This document shows, piece after piece, positions 58,441-64,000 of a stretch of 64,000 nt of DNA (position 1 is its first letter; every line of letters starts with the position of its first letter). The notes below the pieces were generated by a model, which saw nothing but the letters and a program-made list of their open reading frames with translations, was not told the origin of the DNA and did no database searches. Source of the DNA: BOG-908 sp963692875 (GTDB taxonomy: Bacteria > Pseudomonadota > Alphaproteobacteria > Acetobacterales > Acetobacteraceae); NCBI GenBank assembly GCA_965198755.1, contig OZ240673.1, positions 2,542,001 through 2,606,000 on the forward strand. Reading direction: 5' to 3'. A program made the position numbers and the translations under genes.

Positions 58441-60312
58441 CTAGGTGATGAAAGGTCCGAGCCTGGCTTGCTCGTCCAGCACGGCCTCGAGATCGGCTGC
58501 GTTCAGCGGCCGGCCCAGCAGGAAACCCTGCACCAGGTCGCAGCCGGACGCCCTGAGCGCCTGCAACTGTGCGTCCTCCTCAACGCCCTCGGCCACGACC
58601 AACAGGTCCATCGCGTGTCCCAGCCGTATGATTGCCTCGACCACCTCCCTGGTGCGGCGCTGAGTCAGCATGTCGGAGACGAACGTGCGGTCGATCTTCA
58701 GCGTGTCGACGGGGTAGCGGCTCAGGTAGGCCAGCGAAGAGTAGCCCGTCCCGAAATCATCCAGCGCGATCCGGACGCCCAACGCCCGCAACCCGTCAAG
58801 AATTTCGCCCGTCGTTTCGGGTTGCCGCAGGAACACGCCTTCCGTCACCTCGACTTGCAAGCGCCGCGGGTCGAAGCGCGTTGTGGCGAGGATCTCCTGG
58901 ATGTCTGCCAGGTATTGGCCGTCGCGCAACTCGTCGGCGGACGCGTTGACGTTCAACTGCAGGTCCAGCGTGGGGTAACGCTCGTGCCAGACGAGCATCT
59001 GCGCGCAAGCCTTGCGGAACACCCACTGCCCAAGGTTGCGGATCAGGCCTGCCTTCTCGGCCGCCGGGATCAATTGGGAGGGCGGCACGTCGCCGCGCTC
59101 GGCGTGGCGCCAGCGTATCAACGCTTCCACGCCGATGATGCCCGACGTGTCTGCGTCGCAGATCGGCTGGTAGCGCAGCGAGAACTCGCCGCGAGACAGC
59201 GCTTGGCGCAGGTCGCTTTCCAGCATCAGCGCTTCGGCGGCCTTGTCCCGCATCGCCGCAGTGAACACGGCGCAGCCGCCGGAGCCGTTCGCCTTCGCCT
59301 CGTACATCGCCACGCCGGCGTCGCGGATCAGCTCCTCGTATCTTGAGTGCCCCGCCATCGCGTGCGCCACGCCGATGCTGCACGTGGCGGTCACCTCCCG
59401 CGTTCCCACCATGAACGGGCGGCGCAGCGCTTCGTTGATCCGCTCGGCCAGGCGCAGGGCGGCGTCCATACTGTCGAAGCCTTCGACCAAAGCCGCGAAC
59501 TCGTCGCCGCCGAGCCGCGCCAACGCGGCCTCGCCCTGCGTGCACCCTTGCAGCCTCTGACCAACCTCCGCGAGCAGGGTGTCGCCCGCCGGGTGGCCGA
59601 AGCTGTCGTTGATCAGCTTGAAGCGGTCCAGGTCGAGAAACAGCAACGAGCAGGTGGGCGGCGCTCCGTTCGTCCGCAGCGACTGCCTGAACCTTTCCAT
59701 GAACCAGGCTCGGTTGTGCAGCCCTGTCAGGTTGTCGTGGTAGGCAGCGTGCTGCAGCCGCGTCTCCGCCTGCATGCGCCGACCGACCTCCGCCTCCAAC
59801 TCCTGCGCGTGACGCTCCGCCTTGTCCAGCAATTCGGCCTGACGAAGCTGCAGGTCCTTGTAGGGTTGTATGTCGGTCGTCGAGCCGAGCCACTCGATGA
59901 TGCGCCCGGTCTCGTCGCGCAACGGCAGGGACGTGGTATGATGCCACACCCATCTTCCGTCCGCGGCGCGGCGAACCCGGAACTCGACGTCAAGTTCGCC
60001 CTTCCCGATCGCTGCCGCCCACGCCTTCAAGGTGTGCGCGCGATCTTCAGGATGCACTACGTCGAGCCAGCCGCGGCCGTGGCTCTCGTCCTGAGTTTGT
60101 CCGGTGTAGGTCAGCCACTGCGGGCTGGCCCAGGTCCAAAGTCCCAGGTCGCAGGAGCGCCAGATCAGGTGCGGCACGCCCTCGACCAGCGTCCGGTGCT
60201 GGTGCTCAGTCTGCTCGACCGCACCCGGCGCAAACCGCCGTTCGTCCGTGCTGGCGGGAAGACCGGCCTTGGCCGTCACCGCCGCGAGCGTCTCGTCCTG
60301 CTTTTCGGTCAC
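58441..60312 (-). CDS. PAS-GGDEF-EAL cyclic-di-GMP enzyme
   Basis: A 623-residue soluble signalling protein. A PAS domain with PAC motif (about 40-170: LVEGVPHLIWRSCDLGLWTWASPQW... IIEWLGSTTDIQPYK), a coiled coil, a GGDEF domain with ARLGGDEFAAL intact, and an EAL domain with GVEALIRWRH, LNVNASADEL, EVTEGVF and LDDFGTGYSSLAYL intact. Both catalytic motifs are preserved, so it could make and degrade cyclic di-GMP. No membrane segment, so it responds to a cytoplasmic cue. No partner gene adjacent. Confidence 0.93.
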   Translation of the reverse strand: MTEKQDETLAAVTAKAGLPASTDERRFAPGAVEQTEHQHRTLVEGVPHLIWRSCDLGLWTWASPQWLTYTGQTQDESHGRGWLDVVHPEDRAHTLKAWAAAIGKGELDVEFRVRRAADGRWVWHHTTSLPLRDETGRIIEWLGSTTDIQPYKDLQLRQAELLDKAERHAQELEAEVGRRMQAETRLQHAAYHDNLTGLHNRAWFMERFRQSLRTNGAPPTCSLLFLDLDRFKLINDSFGHPAGDTLLAEVGQRLQGCTQGEAALARLGGDEFAALVEGFDSMDAALRLAERINEALRRPFMVGTREVTATCSIGVAHAMAGHSRYEELIRDAGVAMYEAKANGSGGCAVFTAAMRDKAAEALMLESDLRQALSRGEFSLRYQPICDADTSGIIGVEALIRWRHAERGDVPPSQLIPAAEKAGLIRNLGQWVFRKACAQMLVWHERYPTLDLQLNVNASADELRDGQYLADIQEILATTRFDPRRLQVEVTEGVFLRQPETTGEILDGLRALGVRIALDDFGTGYSSLAYLSRYPVDTLKIDRTFVSDMLTQRRTREVVEAIIRLGHAMDLLVVAEGVEEDAQLQALRASGCDLVQGFLLGRPLNAADLEAVLDEQARLGPFIT

Positions 60313-60420
60313 TTGGCGCCTTCTTGTGGCCTGCCTCGCACGTCATACCCGGCTTGCCACGATTATTGCCACAACGTGCTGACCGTACACAAGGCGTGCA
60401 CACAACAGGGCACAGTGGAC

Positions 60421-60528
60421 GGCAAGGCAAGCAGTTCTTTTTTGAAAAAAAGAATCAAAAAACTTTTGCTCTTTTGGGCGTACGCTGAAGGACAATTCGC
60501 GACGACCAGACCACAAAGCTTCTGCTGA
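60421..60528. repeat. Hairpin repeat truncated by a MITE-like element
   Basis: GCAAGGCAAGCAGTTC left arm and spacer with TTCGCGACGACC; the right arm stops after CAAAGCTTCTGC, eight bases before the MITE-like copy at 60536. Confidence 0.75.
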
Positions 60529-60535
60529 ATACGCC

Positions 60536-60735
60536 AGTGTCCGTTTCGAAAGTCAGCGTGGTGCATTCACTGGCGTGGCGCGCACCGGAGCCGATCGGCT
60601 TGCCTACGCCATCAATTCGAGCGGGCAAGCCGTTCTATAGTCGCCATGACCACCGAAGCGTCGTGCGAGTCGCACGCTGCGGCATGACCGAACCACGACA
60701 GATGGCCATCAGGGCGACTTCTCAGGTATATACTC
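60536..60735. mobile_element. MITE-like element, diverged and longer copy
   Basis: Left end AGTGTCCGTTTCGAAAGTC matches the element at 1972 (AGTGTCCGTTTGAAAAGTC). The right part CAGATGGCCATCAGGGCGA matches CAGATGGCCGCCAGGCCGA there, but the terminal repeat is degraded. No coding capacity. The end coordinate is approximate. Confidence 0.55.
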
Positions 60736-60844
60736 AGGAAGTCGGTTTGCCTCGGCCTCGAGCCTCGCTCGCGAACACCCGGGCCGGACTGCGGCACGCT
60801 TACTATCTGTGGTTGTGTCCGGGTCAATTTGTACTGTGGTGCAC

Positions 60845-61561
60845 TCACGCCGGGTTGTCGCCGGCAAGCGCGTCGTTCGGCGGGGGCGCGTGCGGATCGT
60901 CCGCCGTGTCCAGCAGGTCCGGCCCGTTGTTCCGCACGTTGTTCACCGCGCGGCTGACCGGCCATAAACGCATTGTGCCAGCCGGCGCCGGCCGCAGGAG
61001 CGCGGCGTAGTCGCCGTCCTGCTCGCCCAGCCACACCGGCCAGTCTGCCGGCTCCAGGACCACCGGCATTCGGTTGTGCAGCCGCAGCATGTCCGGGTTG
61101 GCGGTGGTGGTGGCAATGGTGAACGTCCGCAGCAGCTCGCCGGCCGGGTCCCGCCAGCTTTCCCACATACCGGCGAAGGCCAGCGGCGCGGTATCCGTCC
61201 TGGCGATGGCGTAAGGCTGCCTGCCGTTCGGCACCGCCTGCCACTCGTAGAAGGCATCCGCCGGCACCAGGCAGCGCCGTTCAGCCAGTGCGCTGCGGAA
61301 CATGCCCGCGCTGGCCATGGTCTCCGCCCTTGCGTTGATTGGTCGCTTGCAGGCCTTCAGGTCTCTGGTGAAGTGCGGCACCAGGCCCCAGCGCAACGCA
61401 CTCAGCCGTCTCTCCCCTGTTTGTGGATCCCGGCGAACGACAGGCGCGTCCTGGGTTGGTGCGACGTTCCAGGATGGCGGCGTGTTCGGGATTTCACCCA
61501 GCACAGCAAAGATGCGGCGCAGCAGCTCGGGCGGCAGTTGGGAGGCGAAGCGGCCGCACAT
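60845..61561 (-). CDS. SRAP domain protein (YedK/HMCES type)
   Basis: A 238-residue protein that covalently traps abasic sites in single-stranded DNA. MCGRFAS places the essential Cys2 after Met removal; NVAPTQDAPVV, NARAETMASAGMF (catalytic Glu), RCLVPADAFYEWQ and LHNRMPVVLEP (catalytic His) are the SRAP signatures. ATG at 61561 is fixed by Cys2; the open frame extends further upstream without meaning. Not in an SOS-like cluster here. Confidence 0.95.
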   Translation of the reverse strand: MCGRFASQLPPELLRRIFAVLGEIPNTPPSWNVAPTQDAPVVRRDPQTGERRLSALRWGLVPHFTRDLKACKRPINARAETMASAGMFRSALAERRCLVPADAFYEWQAVPNGRQPYAIARTDTAPLAFAGMWESWRDPAGELLRTFTIATTTANPDMLRLHNRMPVVLEPADWPVWLGEQDGDYAALLRPAPAGTMRLWPVSRAVNNVRNNGPDLLDTADDPHAPPPNDALAGDNPA

Positions 61562-61639
61562 TGGTAGACACTTACAAGTGCGGAACCCGACCTGTCGAGC
61601 AACAGCAAAAGTCGTCCTAGTTGTTTTGCCTCGCCCTTG

Positions 61640-61730
61640 GCGGACACCTGAAGCGACACGTCTCACCAGAGCGCGCCCAAGAAACCGAAAGTTTTTTGGT
61701 TCTTTTTTTCAAAAAAGAACTGCTTACCTT
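61640..61730. repeat. Hairpin repeat: degenerate core plus one arm
   Basis: GCGGACACCTG...CAGAGCGCGCCCAAGAAACCGA spacer, then AAAGTTTTTTGG and GTTC/GAAC hairpin ending GAACTGCTTACC. Upstream of the SRAP gene. Confidence 0.78.
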
Positions 61731-62143
61731 GCCCTTCCTACCACCCGAAGCGCGCACTCGCCTCACATCCACCCGTGCTGACGCTGATGTGTCGGTCCGT
61801 CACGTGTAGGGCACACGACTGGCCCTGAAAGCATCCATGTCGAGGAGCGCGGAAGCGGTTCATGGAAAACGATGCCCGCACACCATGTCATGTGCAACGT
61901 GATGCATGGCGGAGAACCTTGTGCCTCGTACACCCACGCCGCTCACGTCCTCGTCAATTTTGAGGGTGACTCCTCGGCTCGCTGCGGTGCGTCCATACTG
62001 CCAAGCCTTATGAGCCAGGTACCGTGCAACGCATGGACTGGAAAATCAGATGGCTGGAACGGTGTGACGCAATCCGCGTGGCCGGAACCGACCCGGAACG
62101 AGCAGCCAACCTCTCCGGGTGCCGCAGTTCTATCCAGCGCCGG
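61731..62143. other. 413-bp stretch without a recognisable gene
   Basis: Several short frames are open but none has family-like sequence or a good start. Local GC is slightly lower than elsewhere. No RNA or repeat pattern seen. Confidence 0.4.
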
Positions 62144-62437
62144 TCATGGCTTCTTCAGGATCACCTGCACGAAGCCGGAGCCGCCCATCTGCGCGGGATA
62201 TTTGTTCCGAAGCACCACGTCGGAAGGTGGCCGGCGGCACGTGCCGCACCGCAACCGAGGCACCAGCATCACCAGCGTGCGCTCTGCACCGTAGCGCGCT
62301 ACCAGGTCGGATACCATCACGATCCGGTCCGCCCGACACGCCCCGCACGATGCCAGCAGTTGCCAACCCACCAGATCGGCGATGGGCAGCCGGATCAGCG
62401 TCTCGCGCTGGCGGTTCTGATGGATGCCGTCCGGCAT
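62144..62437 (-). CDS. Hypothetical zinc-ribbon-like protein
   Basis: A 97-residue frame with two CxxC pairs (CGAC near residue 32 and CGTC near 66), a typical four-Cys zinc-ribbon arrangement, embedded in IADLVGWQLLASCGACRADR and LVPRLRCGTCRRPPSDVVL. Similar small proteins are common in Acetobacteraceae and Methylobacteria as hypothetical genes. ATG at 62437; a further start at 62464 is possible. Function unknown; it may be a relic next to the IS630 copy. Confidence 0.55.
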   Translation of the reverse strand: MPDGIHQNRQRETLIRLPIADLVGWQLLASCGACRADRIVMVSDLVARYGAERTLVMLVPRLRCGTCRRPPSDVVLRNKYPAQMGGSGFVQVILKKP

Positions 62438-62708
62438 CACGCGGCTCGGCGGTGGCCAGACCACCTCACAGCGTCAATGGCCGGCTTGGAGCAGCCGTCC
62501 GCACAACCTGAAACCCGGCCGCATCGAGCGCCGCTGCGAGGTGCCGGCTGCTGGCGGCGATGAGAGCGGGCGGACCGCCAGGCAAGCGGCGCTGCCGCTT
62601 CCAGCACGGCGGCGACCTCATCGAAGGGGACAGGATCTGGCGAGGATGAACCAAGGAGCATGGCCGGAGGTTAGCGGTTCGATGCGAACGAATCAAGAAC
62701 GCCAACAA
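62438..62708 (-). pseudogene. Possible frameshifted gene remnant
   Basis: Two minus-strand frames look coding in succession: SPDPVPFDEVAAVLEAAAPLA (from about 62645) and, in another frame, ALIAASSRHLAAALDAAGFQ ending PSRPLTL at 62466. A single frameshift near 62580 would join them. No family recognised and the evidence is weak. Confidence 0.25.
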
Positions 62709-62873
62709 GTACTCGGGTATGCGGAGCAGGGTTGATCGCGGAAGTCGTTGGGTTACCGGCTAAAACGTTTTCCAACCTTGTTATACCAACCGCCCAATAG
62801 GATGACTCGCGATTGTACCCACGCGGCTGATTTTGTGATTCTCTGGTCTGGTCATCCGATTCGGGGGTCAGAA

Positions 62874-63383
62874 ATGAGCAAGCCGGTGCCGGTCACGCGT
62901 CTAGACAGATCAGCTTTTGACCTGCGCCGTGAGGCGTCGCGCTGCAATGATGGAGCGGTCGTGCGGCGCTTATTGGCGATTGCGCTCGTGCTGGAAGGGC
63001 GGCCGCGGACCGAGGCCGCCGAGGCCTGCGGCATGGACCGGCAGACGCTGCGCGATTGGGTGCACCACTACAACGAGGAAGGCCTAGACGGCCTGGCCAA
63101 CCGTCGCAGTCCAGGCCGTCCGGCGCAGTTGACGCCTGAGCAGCTCGCGGCGTTCAAGGCGCTGGTGGAGCAAGGTCCCGATCTGGCGCGGGACGGCGTT
63201 GTCCGTTGGCGATGCAGCGATCTGCAGGCGCGCCTGCAGTCGGACTTCGCTGTGCACTATCATGAACGCAGCGTCGGCAAGTTGCTGGCCAGGCTGGCGT
63301 TCCGCAAGCTGAGCGTACGGCCGTTCCATCCCGAGCAGGACCCGGCCGCCCAGGCGACACACAAAAAAACTTTGCCGACCTGA
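62874..63383 (+). CDS. IS630 transposase, first frame (helix-turn-helix part)
   Basis: A 169-residue frame with an HTH N-terminus (RRLLAIALVLEGRPRTEAAEACGMDRQTLRDWVHHYNEEG), typical of IS630 transposases, a linker (GLANRRSPGRPAQL) and a second HTH-like part (LARLAFRKLSVRPFHP). It ends 20 bases after the slippery A7 run at 63363-63369. ATG at 62874. Confidence 0.88.
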   Translation: MSKPVPVTRLDRSAFDLRREASRCNDGAVVRRLLAIALVLEGRPRTEAAEACGMDRQTLRDWVHHYNEEGLDGLANRRSPGRPAQLTPEQLAAFKALVEQGPDLARDGVVRWRCSDLQARLQSDFAVHYHERSVGKLLARLAFRKLSVRPFHPEQDPAAQATHKKTLPT

Positions 63384-63943
63384 TCGCGGCCGCCCTGCCG
63401 CCCCATGCCGCCGGCAAACCGCTCGAGATCTGGTGGCAGGATGAAGCCCGCGTCGGCCAGCAGGGCACGCTGACCCGCGTGTGGGCGCCGCGCGGCAGCA
63501 GACCGGCTGCACCGCGCGATCGCCGCTACACCTGGGCCTACCTATTTGGCGCGGTGTGCCCGGCGCGCGGCGTGGGTGCGGGGATCGTCATGCCTTCGGT
63601 CAACCTGGAAGCCATGAGCCAGCATCTTGCTGAAGTCAGCCGCCATGTTGCACCTGGCGCCCACTGCCTGATGCAGGTCGACGGCGCCGGCTGGCATCGG
63701 CCGTCCGAGCGCCTGATCGTGCCCTCAAACATCACGCTACTGACCTTGCCGCCCTACTCGCCGGAACTCAATCCGGTTGAGAATGTCTGGCAATACCTCC
63801 GCAGTAATTGGCTCAGCCATCGCGTGTGGGACAGCTACGAAGAGATTGTCGACGCCTGCTGTGTCGCATGGAACGCATTGATGGCCATGCCAGAACGGCT
63901 AACCTCAATCGCCACCCGAGAATGGGCACAGGTCAGCGTTTAG
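63362..63943 (+). CDS. IS630 transposase, second frame (DDE catalytic part)
   Basis: Entered from the first frame by a -1 shift on CAC-AAA-AAA-ACT. After the shift it reads QKNFADLIAAALPPH and then LEIWWQDEARVGQQG (first Asp), LMQVDGAGWHRP (second Asp) and NPVENVWQYLRSNW (Glu), the complete DDE triad. Ends AQVSV. No independent start of its own is needed. Confidence 0.85.
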   Translation, partial: QKNFADLIAAALPPHAAGKPLEIWWQDEARVGQQGTLTRVWAPRGSRPAAPRDRRYTWAYLFGAVCPARGVGAGIVMPSVNLEAMSQHLAEVSRHVAPGAHCLMQVDGAGWHRPSERLIVPSNITLLTLPPYSPELNPVENVWQYLRSNWLSHRVWDSYEEIVDACCVAWNALMAMPERLTSIATREWAQVSV

Positions 63944-63954
63944 GGCGGTTGGTA

Positions 63955-64000
63955 TTAGAATCGATTAGCACGCCGGAAAACGCTCTAGCTCTTTGTTTGG
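63955..64000. other. Sequence flanking IS630
   Basis: TTAGAATCGATTAGCACGCC followed by GAAAACGCTCTAGC, a 14-mer shared with position 1552; the window ends here. Confidence 0.3.

Larger units (their letters stand above)
62786..63952 (+). mobile_element. IS630-family insertion sequence, complete
   Basis: 1167 bp with terminal inverted repeats CCAACCGCCC / GGGCGGTTGG (extending imperfectly to about 24 bp) and a TA dinucleotide on both sides, the target duplication typical of IS630/Tc1-mariner elements. It contains two overlapping frames forming one transposase by -1 frameshifting. Both ends and the DDE residues are intact, so it may be active. Confidence 0.9.

Noticed and set aside
1861..61730. 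Recurrent peptides such as KKRTKKLL, KKNQKTF and KQKAFVSAVAD in many open frames
   Set aside because: They are translations of the hairpin repeat and not a protein family; they appear in several frames and strands.
1861..61730. Repeats as a CRISPR array
   Set aside because: The copies are dispersed between genes, have internal hairpins and unequal spacing, and no cas genes are present.
1861..61730. Repeats as ordinary rho-independent terminators
   Set aside because: The T tracts lie within the A/T-rich stems and no G/C stem followed by a T run is formed; several copies lie between divergent genes.
61731..62143. tRNA or small RNA gene in the gap after the SRAP gene
   Set aside because: No cloverleaf arms, TTCGA-type loop or conserved RNA motif could be found; the same holds for the other intergenic gaps.

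Overview
The window is GC-rich chromosomal DNA from an alphaproteobacterium, most likely a member of the Acetobacteraceae. The grounds are a complete division and cell wall (dcw) cluster in alphaproteobacterial order, an FtsZ ending in a LDIPAFLRRQ tail, a four-helix-free small cytochrome oxidase subunit IV, a NikR/TonB receptor locus, and a dense family of A/T-rich hairpin repeats between genes of a kind I associate with acetic acid bacteria. The family assignment is inference; no rRNA is present.

Layout. 1-1621: envelope lipoproteins (OmpA-like, entericidin) and a decayed stretch. 1622-8300: a minus-strand set with a small oxidase subunit, dnaQ, coaE, aroE, an FAD/NAD(P) protein and an NCS1 permease. 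A triplicated coaE start/P-loop segment lies between coaE and aroE. 9021-11054: a methyltransferase divergent from gloB and a VOC protein. 11288-15782: queuosine genes queA, tgt, queF and queG. 15895-22824: a small DNA-binding protein, a lytic transglycosylase, AsmA, a TerB/DnaJ protein, an amidase and a small HTH-like protein. 23314-23705: RNase P RNA. 24002-42796: mraZ-rsmH-ftsL-ftsI-murE-murF-mraY-murD-ftsW-murG-murC-murB-ddl-ftsQ-ftsA-ftsZ, in which every junction down to ftsA overlaps. A promoter and a four-box MraZ operator precede it. 43020-45533: lpxC with its own promoter, a YggT protein and folD. 45684-50435: an M28 peptidase, a TraB/GumN protein and hflX. 50836-57964: a putative metal-uptake locus (HupE/UreJ-type permease, TPR protein, DUF4331 protein, TonB receptor) divergent from a NikR-like regulator. 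58441-61561: a PAS-GGDEF-EAL protein and a SRAP protein. 61731-64000: gene remnants and a complete IS630-family element.

Two things stand out. First, about 37 loci carry a bipartite repeat: two inverted A/T-rich hairpin arms around a spacer with a conserved CTGTCGCGGA-type core. They sit at transcription-unit boundaries, are absent from the 19-kb dcw operon, vary in the stems by compensatory changes, and supply stop codons, C-terminal tails or N-terminal reading frame to several genes. Second, the NikR-like regulator keeps its DNA-binding arm but has lost two of the four canonical square-planar nickel ligands. It stands beside a receptor/DUF4331/TPR/HupE set that looks like one metal-handling system whose metal is unknown.
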